From: G963675935 sp963675935
GTDB taxonomy: Bacteria; Planctomycetota; Planctomycetia; Pirellulales; Thermoguttaceae
Assembly (NCBI GenBank): GCA_963675935.2
Contig: CAXXPV010000008.1
Coordinates: 496,001 to 560,000 of the forward strand
Reading direction: 5' to 3'
Length of the DNA stretch: 64,000 nt
Part shown: piece after piece, positions 17,253-25,833 of the stretch
Layout of the letters: every line of letters begins with the position of its first letter
Position numbering within the stretch: position 1 is the stretch's first letter
Notes under the pieces: generated by a model
What the model saw: only the letters and a program-made list of their open reading frames with translations
What the model was told of the DNA's origin: nothing
Databases searched by the model: none
Program-made: the position numbers and the translations under genes

Positions 17253-18428
17253 TTACGTCAGCCAATCGATCGCATTGGGGGGAGCGTATCTGAAGGTGCG
17301 CTCGGATGAGATGGCCCCGTGAAGATGGCGGCCAAGCGATTCATGCTCGGCCTCGACGCTCTCGATGGCACGTGAGACAGCCATCGAAACGGATTTTCGA
17401 ACCTTGTCCACATCGCTTCGCTCCCTGGTACGCCCCCCGAGGCCGGTAGCGCTGGCCAATTCGGTTGTCAACTGATCCAATTCCCGCTCGATCCTTTCAG
17501 ATCGCCCGAGGTCGTTGAAGTCTTGTGCCTCAGCCAGTTCTTCCTGCAGGTCTCTGTAGCGATTTTCGTAGTTTCTGCGTGTTTCGGCATCGAGCACTTC
17601 GCCCGACGAACCCGAGGCGACCAAGGGATCGATTTCGGCACGAGCAGCCAGCAGTGAGACGGCGGGAATGTCCCGTCCAGGTTCGACCAGCACACGAGCA
17701 AGGTAGGCGAGGCCCACAGAATCTTTTATGTACACAGTCTTGCCCTCGTATGCCAACTCCCAGAACTGACCGCGAAGTCGGAAGATGTTCGCTGGGGTTG
17801 CGACGTTGGGCCGTAACGAAGAACGAATGCGATTGGCGGCCAACTGGAATCCGCCGGCGCCAAAACGAAACGCGGACGCCAGGGGCAACGTGGCAGCGAA
17901 TGCTGATTGGGCGTCGACGGGACCGCCAGCCATGATAAGCACGGTTTTGTCCGGTGGGCACAACTGCAGGATCGTCGATGTGAGGTCGTCTCCCCCTCGG
18001 ATTGCCAAAACGATCCCAAACGCGGCGCCGGCGATCTCGATTTCCGTAAGTCGCCAGGCCACATTACGCACGATCGTCTGTGCAACGGCATCCTTCCTGA
18101 TAGCCACTGCCAACACCGATGCCAATCGATCACCATTCAACCTCCACTGCCGAAGCCGGTCTGGATGAATCGGCACCCAACCGGCCTCTGGGCAGCGAAT
18201 GAAGAATTCTGTCGGGCGTCCTTTCAGATGAACACGTTCCACCTCCTCGACGTGGCCATCGTAACAGCCGTCGCACACGACATGGTTGGCGGTCTTGGCC
18301 GGCGTCAACACCCTGGCATCGAGAAGGTATTGTCGCAGGCCGTCATCGATCCTCTTGAAATCATCATTTGCCAGCAGGGCATCGGGCGATTCAAGAAGCC
18401 GCGAGAGTAAGTTCAGGAGTTCCGGCAC
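17253..18428 (-). CDS. Uncharacterised protein with C-terminal helical 'WELAYEGKTVYIKDSVGL' domain
   Basis: 391 aa from a GTG at 18428. The first half contains CDGCYDGHVEEVERVHLKGR, a possible CxxC zinc knuckle, followed by a region that packs like an alpha/beta domain. The second half (about 220-391) begins FWELAYEGKTVYIKDSVGLAYLARVLVEPGRDIPAV, then a coiled-coil-prone segment (ETRRNYENRYRDLQEELAEA), then RTRERSDVDKVRKSVSMAVSRAIESVEAEHESLGRHL. This C-terminal arrangement is found in many planctomycete and other bacterial proteins next to ATPase or HTH domains; its role is unknown to me. It starts 3 bp after the stop of a broken partner gene. Confidence 0.65.
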   Translation of the reverse strand: MPELLNLLSRLLESPDALLANDDFKRIDDGLRQYLLDARVLTPAKTANHVVCDGCYDGHVEEVERVHLKGRPTEFFIRCPEAGWVPIHPDRLRQWRLNGDRLASVLAVAIRKDAVAQTIVRNVAWRLTEIEIAGAAFGIVLAIRGGDDLTSTILQLCPPDKTVLIMAGGPVDAQSAFAATLPLASAFRFGAGGFQLAANRIRSSLRPNVATPANIFRLRGQFWELAYEGKTVYIKDSVGLAYLARVLVEPGRDIPAVSLLAARAEIDPLVASGSSGEVLDAETRRNYENRYRDLQEELAEAQDFNDLGRSERIERELDQLTTELASATGLGGRTRERSDVDKVRKSVSMAVSRAIESVEAEHESLGRHLHGAISSERTFRYAPPNAIDWLT

Positions 18429-18431
18429 GGT

Positions 18432-18696
18432 CTAGCCCCCAACGTCGAAGGTGGCCTCCTCGACGATCGCCCGTACTCCGTCCTCGGTGGCCATCTCATG
18501 CACTTCTTGCAGAACAATCTCAATTTCCCGGCGACCTTCCTCAGGCAATGCCTGCTAGGCGTCGAAGATTTCCGCGACCTGTGTTTGCCGCAAATCATCC
18601 CAAGGAATGTCGAGTTCGTGCTGATGGACCTCGAACAAGTCGCGGAGAAGGTGGTGGGACGTTTGTCGGAGTACCCGTTATGGATCGAAACTGCAT
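18432..18696 (-). pseudogene. Broken partner gene (amber stop plus frameshift)
   Basis: The minus strand reads HHLLRDLFEVHQHELDIP, WDDLRQTQVAEIFDA, a TAG (18555-18557), then QALPEEGRREIEIVLQEVHE and MATEDGVRAIVEEATFDVGG before a TAG 3 bp from the next gene. The two halves are one continuous frame apart from the amber codon, probably an altered tryptophan TGG. The likely start MQFR at 18694-18696 is in another frame and a TAA occurs at 18678-18680, so a frameshift is also needed. This is a decayed gene of the same two-gene unit as 17253-18428. Confidence 0.65.
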
Positions 18697-19422
18697 GCCA
18701 TGATGGTTGCCTTTCGTGAATGATGGAGCGCAAACGGAATGATGGACAATGACCAAGCTCGTGTGCCGCCATGAAAGGAAAGCGGCCGAGCTTCCGCGTG
18801 TGAGCGTGCGAATCGAGAATCAGCGAGAAGAGGATGAGTTCTCGCGCTGGGCGGCCTTAAAACGGGGTTGGCCGCGAAGTTCCCCGGAGCCCGGCAGTCC
18901 CGGCACCGGAAACATCCATGCTTGCGATGGTGTACGCCTGTCCATGCTGCATGCCGCCATGATAGCATGGTTGCGCGAACCGTCAAGAGCATGCTGGCCA
19001 GAAAAGATGGGCGGTGTCACAAGGGCTTGAAGCAGAAGATGTTGCGACGTACAACGAACCCCGCTGAACGTGCGTTGATATTGTTGCCAAGAAGCGGATC
19101 GCGAGCACGACATAGAAGGACGTCTTCGCAAATCCTTATTGGGTGGGAAGTTCTGGCATCGTCGGCAAAAGTTGGCGATCTCGGTTGGAGTTCTGCCACT
19201 TGGCATCCAGCCCCTCAATGGCGAAAACCTCGGTTCCTGTGGCTTTCCAACAAGTTGTTTTCCGAGATGGCAGTTTCGGATATGCATCGATTGGGATTAG
19301 TGTGCGCCATGGGTAATGGGGCTCCGCATCGAAAAACGAACCGTTCACTGGGCCAGAAATCTGCTTTCGGCACAACCCAACTCTGTAACCGTATAACTCT
19401 CGATTGACAACGCTGTGCTCGG
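18697..19422. other. No gene recognised
   Basis: Frames are open in places on both strands but none has family features, a ribosome site or consistent composition. Minus-strand text such as HRKHGCFRCRDCRAP may be a remnant. I treat it as decayed or non-coding DNA. Confidence 0.4.
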
Positions 19423-19971
19423 GTGCAAAAATGTGGCAAAGTTGTGCCATACTTTGGCGGTCGAATATCCCGATCTAAGAACGTGGGAATCCCAGTGAAA
19501 ATCAATCGTCAGTTTCAAGCTCTGCATTCGCCTGATCCGGATAAAACGGACTGGCATGCTGTTCAGATTATCGAACGTGACATCTGTCTGCTATACCACC
19601 AGCTTGCAGATTACTCGTTTATCATGGGTGATCTTTATTATGGAGACATCTATTCACTTCCATATTGGGAATATCTCAGTGCTTCACACCTTGAACCCGA
19701 GCGTCAAGCGTTCATTCGTAACGGGTGCCTTGTGATGCTTTACGCAATGGCTTCAGAAGTCTTGGATGGTAGCGGATCGTATTTGACAATGGATCGACAG
19801 CGTTACCTTGCGGCCCGAGCTGCGGTTGATTCACTGCCTACTTTCGACGACGACTCCAATCGATTGATTGCGGCAGTCAAAAAGTCCTTCAAATTGATCG
19901 ATGAAAAGCGTGGGGCATGGGAGGATGCCGCTGACGTGCAAGATGTGATCGGGGAGTCAATCTTGTTTTGA
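19423..19971 (+). pseudogene. Hypothetical gene disrupted by IS3 copy A
   Basis: No family recognised. The sensible start is GTG 19495 (VKINRQFQALH) or the ATG at 19423. The protein is acidic and soluble (HAVQIIERDICLLYHQLADY, LYAMASEVLDGSGSYLTMDR). The frame enters the IS at 19964 and stops inside it. Removing the IS and one copy of the 4-bp duplication ATCT restores a frame that runs on for about 30 residues (IWIHTCFVRQYFAKRANDFA and on) to a TGA at 21657-21659. So the gene was intact until the insertion. Confidence 0.6.
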
Positions 19972-20036
19972 ACCGGCTGGAAATGGAAAATCTCGGTCGT
20001 ATGGGTTAGAATCAAACCCCAAACGAGGAGAAATCC

Positions 20037-20354
20037 ATGACTGCACCACGACGATGTTTCACCACAGACCAGAAGGCTACCATCCTTAAGAGGTACTTGG
20101 TCGATAAAGTACCGATGTCGGATCTGTGCGACGAGTACGGCATCAAGCCCAACCAAATCTACGCCTGGCAGAAAATCCTGTTCGATAACGCCTCGGCCGC
20201 CTTTCATCCGGTCGCCAAACGCGAGGCCCAAAAACTGTCCGCTCAAGAGGAGGAGGTTGCCCGGCTGCGGGCCAAGCTCGTTCAAAAGAACGAGGTCATC
20301 TCCGAATTGATGGAGGAGAACGTCCGCGCAAAAAAAGAGGCTGGGGAACTCTAA
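20037..20354 (+). CDS. IS3-family transposase OrfA (copy A)
   Basis: 105 aa. An HTH of the transposase-8/IS3 OrfA type (RCFTTDQKATILKRYLVDKV, then MSDLCDEYGIKPNQIYAWQK) binds the IS ends. It is followed by a leucine-zipper-like helix (EEEVARLRAKLVQKNEVISEL) for multimerisation. The stop comes just after the slippery run, so OrfA is made by normal termination and the OrfAB transposase by -1 frameshifting. The start ATG follows a GAGGAG ribosome site. Confidence 0.93.
   Translation: MTAPRRCFTTDQKATILKRYLVDKVPMSDLCDEYGIKPNQIYAWQKILFDNASAAFHPVAKREAQKLSAQEEEVARLRAKLVQKNEVISELMEENVRAKKEAGEL
20331..20337 (+). other. Programmed -1 frameshift site (A AAA AAG)
   Basis: The heptamer AAAAAAG near the end of orfA is the classic IS3-family slip site. 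A -1 shift here fuses OrfA to the open frame leading into orfB. The same site is at 39321-39327 (minus) and 45221-45227. Confidence 0.8.
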
Positions 20355-20401
20355 ACGGATGTTGGGTTCCCCATGACACCCGCGATGAAGTCGTCGATTA
20401 C

Positions 20402-21325
20402 GTGCGGCGTTGGAACGAGCGTACAGAGATTCCCGCCCGGCAGTTCGTCGCTTGGTTGGGCATTACATCGAGCAAGTTTCACGACTGGAAGGATCGCTAT
20501 GGCAAACGCAACGAACACAACGGTTGGGTGCCGCGCGACTGGTGGCTCGAAGACTGGGAGAAGCAGTCCATCATCAAGTTTTCGTTCGAGTTTCCGTTGG
20601 AAGGCTATCGACGATTGGCGTTCATGATGCTCGACCGCGACGTGGTGGCGGCAAGCCCCAGCACGGTGTATCGCGTATTGAAATCGGCGGGCCGCATCGG
20701 CCGCTCAACGAACAAACCCTCCAAGAAAGGCACGGGCTTCCATCAGCCGAAAAAACCGCATGAACATTGGCATATCGACATAAGCTACATCAACATCCAT
20801 GGCACGTTTTACTACCTGACGACGATCCTCGACGGCTACAGCCGTTACATTGTGCATTGGGAGATTCGCCGTTCGATGACCGAGCAAGACGAATTGGTTG
20901 TTCTTCAGCGTGCAAAAGAAAAGTTCCCGAACGAAACGCCTCGGATCATCAGCGACAACGGGTCGCAATTTGTGGCGAAGGATTTCAAGGAGTTCATTCG
21001 CATCTGCGGGATGACACATGTGCGGACGAGTCCGTACTATCCGCAGAGCAACGGCAAGCTGGAGCGATTTCACGGGAGCATCAAAGGCGAGTGTATTCGG
21101 CCCGGCACGCCGATCTCGCTGGAGGACGCGATTCGCCTCGTCGGCAACTATGTGGAGCATTACAACCACGTTCGCTTGCACAGCGCGATCGGCTACATTG
21201 CGCCGTCGGACAAGTTGTCGGGCCGCGAGACGGAGATTTTCGCAGTGCGAGACCGCAAGCTAAACGAGGCTCGCGAGCGTCGCAAGGAGCAACGCGAGGC
21301 GTCGCGTTTACGAACGGTTGCCTGA
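20402..21325 (+). CDS. IS3-family transposase OrfB, DDE integrase core (copy A)
   Basis: 307 aa from the GTG shown, but the frame is open back into orfA and the active product is probably the OrfAB fusion. The catalytic triad is D in HWHIDISYI, D in IISDNGSQF and E in SNGKLERFHGS; the last two are separated by 35 residues, the DD(35)E spacing of IS3. Before the core lies an HTH_21-like region (EGYRRLAFMMLDRD). Copies B and C encode the same protein; C differs by Thr to Ser in ERTEIP. Confidence 0.94.
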   Translation: MRRWNERTEIPARQFVAWLGITSSKFHDWKDRYGKRNEHNGWVPRDWWLEDWEKQSIIKFSFEFPLEGYRRLAFMMLDRDVVAASPSTVYRVLKSAGRIGRSTNKPSKKGTGFHQPKKPHEHWHIDISYINIHGTFYYLTTILDGYSRYIVHWEIRRSMTEQDELVVLQRAKEKFPNETPRIISDNGSQFVAKDFKEFIRICGMTHVRTSPYYPQSNGKLERFHGSIKGECIRPGTPISLEDAIRLVGNYVEHYNHVRLHSAIGYIAPSDKLSGRETEIFAVRDRKLNEARERRKEQREASRLRTVA

Positions 21326-21408
21326 CGGCTGAAACTCGGCTACGATGGTAAACGGCCTGGGCGGAGGATAGGGCTCTGGTGGGAACCAACCCGAGCGCCG
21401 ACCTAGGG

Positions 21409-21465
21409 GTTGTGAGCGAGGCATGGGCGGCGGCCACGCTGCCGTCCACCTCCCTCGCTTACAAC
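21409..21465 (+). repeat. Conserved hairpin in the IS3 3' tail
   Basis: GTTGTGAGCGAGG pairs with CCTCGCTTACAAC, and internal GGGCGGC with GCCGTCC, forming a long imperfect hairpin in the non-coding tail after orfB. It is kept in all three copies. It could be a terminator-like or protective RNA structure. Confidence 0.6.
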
Positions 21466-21659
21466 ATCAATGCGCAAAATCCAAGGCACTACCAAACAAC
21501 TTTCATGTCTTAACGATCCTTAACTCAGCAATCGACGTTTCCATTTCACGCTGAACCAAAACAATCTGGATACACACATGCTTCGTGCGACAGTATTTTG
21601 CTAAACGTGCGAATGACTTTGCCACGAATCCGTACTTTCGAAATGATGAGCCATCTTGA

Positions 21660-21890
21660 ATCATCGTCGCTGAACTTGCATAACATACGTTGGGTGGATG
21701 AAACAGCCGTGTTTGCGGCCGAATCTGGTTCATTGGCTCCCTCGGAATCAATAAATGAAACCTCTAAGAACCGCAGAATCGGCTCTCCCCCTGTCGAATG
21801 ACCACCTCTTGCTGATGGCTGCGCGTGCGGGTATCCTAGGCGTCGTCGGCACATCGTCAGTGCAACCTTTCTAACTTCGGCGACTACGTA
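21660..21890. other. Gap with ambiguous opposing frames
   Basis: A minus-strand frame (FLEVSFIDSEGANEPDSAAN, then DDDSRWLIISKVRIRGKVIR) looks protein-like. In the sequence before the IS insertion it would have ended VYPD-stop exactly at the target site. It overlaps the restored plus-strand gene, so only one is likely real. I cannot decide between them. Confidence 0.3.
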
Positions 21891-22238
21891 ATGCAAACAT
21901 CAAGTGAAGTTCGAGCGGCGGTAGACGAGCAGATTCGAATGCTAGCCAGTGCTGGCCAACAACTCGCATATGAAGAAGATGTTCCGCATGCATTCATTCC
22001 GGTTGAACTCATTGAGGTGTTTGTAACGGACCTTTATCATCCGAAGGCAATACAATTTGTGGATGCCTTTAGTGAATCGGAGCTCAAGAACCTTGCTCAC
22101 CTTTACGGGTTGCTCTGCGCAGCCTCAGATGTGATGAAAAAGTGCGAAGTTCATTCAGTCAGTGAATTGCAGAAGCTGCATGAATGGCGGGAAGTGATGC
22201 GGTGTGCAAAACAGATATCGTTGAGTGGCAATAAATGA
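21891..22238 (+). CDS. Hypothetical protein
   Basis: 115 aa, mostly helical and acidic (SSEVRAAVDEQIRMLASAGQ, then HPKAIQFVDAFSESELKNLA, then CEVHSVSELQKLHEWREVMR). No family or catalytic motif is recognised. It stands alone between IS3 copy A and the serine-recombinase module. Its composition is that of a real small globular protein. Confidence 0.5.
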   Translation: MQTSSEVRAAVDEQIRMLASAGQQLAYEEDVPHAFIPVELIEVFVTDLYHPKAIQFVDAFSESELKNLAHLYGLLCAASDVMKKCEVHSVSELQKLHEWREVMRCAKQISLSGNK

Positions 22239-22265
22239 ATCGGGATCAGCCCCTATATACGGCCG

Positions 22266-22736
22266 CTACTGTCGAGCAGTTGCGGTTCGTAGCGACGTGT
22301 GCTGGGACTGTTCAATGTCTTCTATCGATTGCGTCGTTTCGATACCCTTTCGAAGCCGTTGCCAGAACCGCCGCTGCTCTGCCCAAGAGATCTTGGCGGA
22401 AAGGGGGCGTAGTATCCTTTCGTTGATTGGGGCTCGCCCCTCGAAAAGCGGGGGCAAGAAAAGCAATTCCTCCTGGATGTCTGGCGCGAGATGGAGAAGA
22501 TTCATGATTTGGGTCATGCGAGGCTGGCTGATGTGAGCTGCGAGGGCCAATTGGGACTGATCCGGTATCTTCCCCTCGCAAATCAGCCGGTCAAACCGGA
22601 TGGCTAATGCCATCAATTTGGAAATCCGCGGAATCTGACCGGCAGGTACGGTCTCCACAACCGGTTGTTCGGTTGTGATTCGACGGCGCCCGGCCGTTCC
22701 GCGACTGAAATGAAGTGTCTTCTTGATCGTGATCAT
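22266..22736 (-). CDS. KorB/ParB-like HTH protein of the recombinase module
   Basis: 156 aa. The centre is a ParB/KorB-type HTH: LMALAIRFDRLICEGKIPDQ, then SQLALAAHISQPRMTQIMNL, followed by LLHLAPDIQEELLFLPP. Small proteins of this type lie next to a serine recombinase and a DUF2924 gene in many planctomycete and proteobacterial genomes. The ATG overlaps the recombinase stop (ATGA), showing that the two were one operon. Probable DNA-binding role; the target is not known. This gene looks intact although its partners are broken. Confidence 0.75.
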   Translation of the reverse strand: MITIKKTLHFSRGTAGRRRITTEQPVVETVPAGQIPRISKLMALAIRFDRLICEGKIPDQSQLALAAHISQPRMTQIMNLLHLAPDIQEELLFLPPLFEGRAPINERILRPLSAKISWAEQRRFWQRLRKGIETTQSIEDIEQSQHTSLRTATARQ

Positions 22737-22926
22737 GCTGCCTCGTCATTCTGGCTTTGAGCCAACGTTTTGATGCCTGAAGAGTGGAACGTAATGGTGA
22801 TGGAGTTATCGCTGGAATCGAACTCCACTCGCGAAATCAGAAGCCCTAGTGCTCCGTCCAAGCTAAATATTGGGGTTGCCAAGGATGGCGTTTTCGAGGA
22901 ACCTCCACCATCTCAAGGAGGTTCCT

Positions 22927-23370
22927 ATGAACAAGAAGTATATTGTGCGGCTCACGGATGAGGAAAGGGCGATCTGCGAAGCAACCGTCAAGAACGAGAA
23001 AGGCAAGTCAGAGAAACTGCGGCGGGCGATGATCCTGCTGAAGGCGGACGCCGATGGTCCGGGGTGGAACGACGAGAAAATCAGCGAAGCCGTCGGCTGC
23101 CGGACGCGGACCGTGGAGAATGTGCGGCAAGAATTCGTCGTGGAAGGGTTCGAGGCGGCCCTGGTTCGCAAGAAGCGGGCAACGCCGCCCACGCCCAAGC
23201 TTTTGGATGGGGCAGGCGAGGCGAAGCTGATCGCGCTACGGTTGGGGAAGCCGCCTGCGGGGTACGGACATTGGACGCTGCGGCTGCTGGCCGATCAATT
23301 GGTCGAGTTGGAAGTCGTGGATTCCATCAGCCCTGAAACCGTCCGGCAGACGCTTAAAAAAACGGGATGA
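22927..23370 (+). CDS. IS630-family transposase, N-terminal HTH protein
   Basis: 147 aa from ATG 22927, preceded by AAGGAGG. Helix-turn-helix sequence DEKISEAVGCRTRTVENVRQ and a second winged-helix-like part (GYGHWTLRLLADQLVELEVV, then SPETVRQTLKKTG) are the DNA-binding module of IS630 transposases. The stop overlaps the start of the DDE frame (ATGA). One active protein may be made by frameshifting between them, as known for IS630 members. Confidence 0.88.
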   Translation: MNKKYIVRLTDEERAICEATVKNEKGKSEKLRRAMILLKADADGPGWNDEKISEAVGCRTRTVENVRQEFVVEGFEAALVRKKRATPPTPKLLDGAGEAKLIALRLGKPPAGYGHWTLRLLADQLVELEVVDSISPETVRQTLKKTG

Positions 23371-24056
23371 CGAAGCGGAAGATCGAATACTGGGTGATCC
23401 CTCCCGACGCCGACGGTGAGTTCGTCGCTCACATGGAGGAGGTGCTGGAGACCTACGAAAAAGCCTACGATCCTGACTCTCCGGTCGTGTGCATGGACGA
23501 GCAACCGGTGCAACTCGTGGGTGAGACCCGCGTTGCGATTCCGGCGACGAAGGAGCACCCCGAGCGCGTCGACTATGAATACGAACGCAAGGGGACAGCA
23601 AGCATCTTCATGTTCGCGGAACCGCTCTCCGGCTTCCGGCAAGCAACGGCCCGGCCGCGCCGCACCAAGGTCGATTGGGCTTATGAAGTCGCCGACCTAC
23701 TCGATAGCCGCTACGCGGACACGCCGCGGATCACGCTGGTCTGCGACAACTTGAACACGCACACGAAGGGGGCGTTCTACGAAGCGTTCCCGCCCGACCA
23801 AGCCCGCGAGTATGTGCGACGAATCAACTTTGTGTACACCCCCAAGCACGGCAGTTGGCTGAACGTGGCGGAATGCGAACTGAGCTGCCTGACCAGCCAG
23901 TGCCTGTCCGACCGCAGGATCGGCGAGATTGCGATCCTCCAATCCGAAATTGCCGCCTGGGCGACCCGCACCAACGCCAAGCAACGTGCCGTCGACTGGC
24001 AATTCACCATTGAGAAAGCCCGCGTCAAATTGAAGCGGCTCTACCCGAAAACTTAG
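23367..24056 (+). CDS. IS630-family transposase, DDE domain
   Basis: 229 aa, DDE_3 superfamily endonuclease. Catalytic residues are D in VCMDEQPVQL (about 43), D in LVCDNLNTHT and E in NVAECELSCL, with TPKHGSWLN just before, the usual IS630 motif. It overlaps the upstream HTH frame by 4 bp. The frame is intact, so the element may be active. Confidence 0.9.
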   Translation: MTKRKIEYWVIPPDADGEFVAHMEEVLETYEKAYDPDSPVVCMDEQPVQLVGETRVAIPATKEHPERVDYEYERKGTASIFMFAEPLSGFRQATARPRRTKVDWAYEVADLLDSRYADTPRITLVCDNLNTHTKGAFYEAFPPDQAREYVRRINFVYTPKHGSWLNVAECELSCLTSQCLSDRRIGEIAILQSEIAAWATRTNAKQRAVDWQFTIEKARVKLKRLYPKT

Positions 24057-24696
24057 TCTGGACGGAGCACTAGGACTTTGGCCTTCTCACGCGGGCTGAG
24101 GGCATTCCAAACATTGTTGAAATCTGCAAATGCCGGCGCGACGTCATCCTCCCCCAATCGTTCATGCTCTGCCGCCGCGATCTGGTCGTTGACCTCCGAA
24201 AGCCGTATTTCTGCCTTGTTGATTCGTTCATGCAGATCGGCGATGCGTGCCGTCGCCGCTCCGTTGGCCGGTGTCTCCACGATCAGCTTCTGAATCTCGG
24301 TATGATGCCTTGCAAGCTCTCGCCCAAGGTCGCGACGTGTTGTTTGCAGATCGGCCAATTCCGAGTCGACGTTCTTCCGAGCCTGGCTCAGAACCTCGCC
24401 GCGAAGGTGCGGATCATCGGCCATGCCGCGGATTTGGTCAACGACGGCATTCTCGATCTCCGCAGCCGGCAGTGACCCGGTGGGGCACCGTTTCCTGCCG
24501 CTCTTGATCGCATGGGTACAGGTGTAGTAACGATAGAATCGCTTTCCCCGACCGGTGAAGGTATGCACCATCGCCCGTTGGCAGGCGTGGCAAAACAACA
24601 AGCCTTTGAGCAACGCTCCGTATCGGTTGCGGACAACGACGCCGCCGGTGCGACCGTTGCGCTGAAGGATTTCCTGCACTTGCCGGAACATCTCGG

Positions 24697-24879
24697 GCGG
24701 GCGCGTTCGCTGCGTCCTCCTTCCGCAAGTGCTTGAAGACGCCAAGCGATTCTGCGGACCAAATACGTCTTGTGCCTCGATCTCGGCTTCTCTCCGAACA
24801 GTTCGGCATAGCGTTCCCACACTTGACCTGTGGTGGCCCGACGCAAGGCAGCCACCTCATGTTCTACCTCGATTTTCAT
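24697..24879 (-). pseudogene. DUF2924 N-terminal fragment
   Basis: From ATG 24879 with GAGG just upstream: MKIEVEHEVAALRRATTGQV, then WERYAELFGEKPRSRHKTYL and VRRIAWRLQALAEGGRSERA. This is the first half of a DUF2924 protein, a family that accompanies serine recombinases. Homology stops after about 61 residues, at the junction with the recombinase fragment. The protein then continues in a nonsense frame. Confidence 0.78.
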
Positions 24880-24950
24880 GGGATACCTCAAGAGTTCTCG
24901 GTTGCGGGCGGCAGGGCCGCCAACCAATGCGAGCTGCCGCTCGAATCACA

Positions 24951-25199
24951 TCAATCCGCTCCCGTTGGTCGCTCTGATCCGTGAAGAACCTCGCGATCTT
25001 TCGGGTTAGCAACAGAGAGCCTCATTTCGCCGAAAACCTCAATGCCTTTGGGTGAAGATTCTGAGCAATTTTCGCAGTGTGGAGAATCCAGCCGCCGGAT
25101 GCGATGTTGGAATCGCAACACGCCCTTTGCCAAGATCGCAGCGACATCCCCGCAACGCTTTTCGCTGGCCGAGCCAGCATCAATATTCGTGTCTCCCAT
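24951..25199 (-). CDS. Small uncharacterised protein, paralogue 1
   Basis: 82 aa. It shares the pattern ILAxGVLR...RIRRLxS...ESSPxGxEV...RLSV with the next upstream gene, so they are tandem paralogues. No domain is known to me. GGAG lies upstream of the ATG. Small proteins with this pattern commonly precede DUF2924 in planctomycete recombinase modules, which suggests a role in that module; the role is not known. Confidence 0.6.
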   Translation of the reverse strand: MGDTNIDAGSASEKRCGDVAAILAKGVLRFQHRIRRLDSPHCENCSESSPKGIEVFGEMRLSVANPKDREVLHGSERPTGAD

Positions 25200-25229
25200 C
25201 GTAACAGCTCCGTTTGGGTGGCTCGTAGA

Positions 25230-25445
25230 TCATTCCCTGGTACGCCGAGACACACTGAGCCTTTTTCTTGTAGAAACCTCAAGGCCCTGGGGCGAAGTTT
25301 CCGGCATTTTCTCATCAGGGCCGGAACCCAATCGGCGAATGCGGCGATGGTAGCGCAAGACCCCGCCCGCCAGAATGGTTGCGATGGCGTGTCGCCTTTG
25401 CTCGGCCGTCATGTCCGGAATTGCAGTCTTGATTGGCATGGTCAT
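25230..25445 (-). CDS. Small uncharacterised protein, paralogue 2
   Basis: 71 aa, starting MTMPIKTAIPDMTAEQRRHA and continuing IATILAGGVLRYHRRIRRLG. Same pattern as the downstream paralogue (GVLR, RIRRL, ETSPQGLEV, RLSV). GAGG stands just upstream of the first ATG; the second ATG at 25439 is also possible. It is the first gene of the minus-strand recombinase module. Confidence 0.6.
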   Translation of the reverse strand: MTMPIKTAIPDMTAEQRRHAIATILAGGVLRYHRRIRRLGSGPDEKMPETSPQGLEVSTRKRLSVSRRTRE

Positions 25446-25833
25446 AACCTCGCAGGATGTGGATGCGGGTTATATATGCCAACGAAACGCAATCTGTAAA
25501 AGAAATCGCCCAAAAGGGTGATAACCCAGCCGAAATGTTTCTGGTTCATATGCCGGGTTATGTGGCGCGCGACAATTGGGCGCTTGGCTCATAACTCGAA
25601 CTCTGAGGCCAAAGAGAGACACAGAGGCTTTGGCCCAAAACGGCTCGATTTTGGGCGGCTGGAGGGCGGCAATGATGGTCTCTGGCCGGGAGCGAGACAC
25701 GAGGGGCGAGACCGTCGGAGAATCGCAAGTTGTTGCGAAGACTGGCCTTAAAACGCGAAAGGCCGGGGCATTGCGCCTCGGCCTTGTTCGGTTAACCCAA
25801 AGTACCCTTTTGTTGGATACTTTGGCTTGAAGT
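25446..25833. other. No gene recognised
   Basis: No supported gene. A GC-rich hairpin AGGCCGgggcattgcgcctCGGCCTT at about 25759-25784 could end transcription; there is no clear T-run. Confidence 0.4.

Larger units (their letters stand above)
19964..21563 (+). mobile_element. IS3-family insertion sequence, copy A (1600 bp)
   Basis: Ends are TGTTTTGAACC and GGTTCAGC...AAAACA with imperfect inverted repeats sharing GAAATGGAAA. The 4-bp duplication ATCT is at 19960-19963 and 21564-21567. It carries orfA, orfB in the -1 frame, an A6G slip site, and a 238-bp non-coding 3' tail with a hairpin. Copies B (38095-39694) and C (44854-46453) have exactly the same length and nearly identical sequence, so activity was recent. 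Confidence 0.95.
22849..24070 (+). mobile_element. IS630-family insertion sequence (1222 bp)
   Basis: Terminal inverted repeats start GTGCTCCGTCCA at both ends, flanked by TA dinucleotides (22847-22848, 24071-24072), the TA target duplication of the IS630/Tc1 group. Two overlapping frames encode HTH and DDE parts. It disrupts the serine recombinase relic. Confidence 0.92.
22733..24697 (-). pseudogene. Large serine recombinase, C-terminal part, split by IS630
   Basis: The minus strand from about 24697 reads PEMFRQVQEILQRNGRTGG, then the recombinase zinc-ribbon region (LLFCHACQRAMVHTFTGRG, YYTCTHAIKSGRKRC) and a coiled-coil region, up to ALSPREKAKVLVL at 24071. IS630 interrupts there. On the far side the frame resumes GLLISRVEFDSSDNSITITF, then HSSGIKTLAQSQNDEAA, and ends with the ATGA overlap. 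The catalytic N-terminal resolvase domain is absent: a deletion has joined this C-terminal part to a DUF2924 fragment near 24697. It cannot be an active recombinase. Confidence 0.82.
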
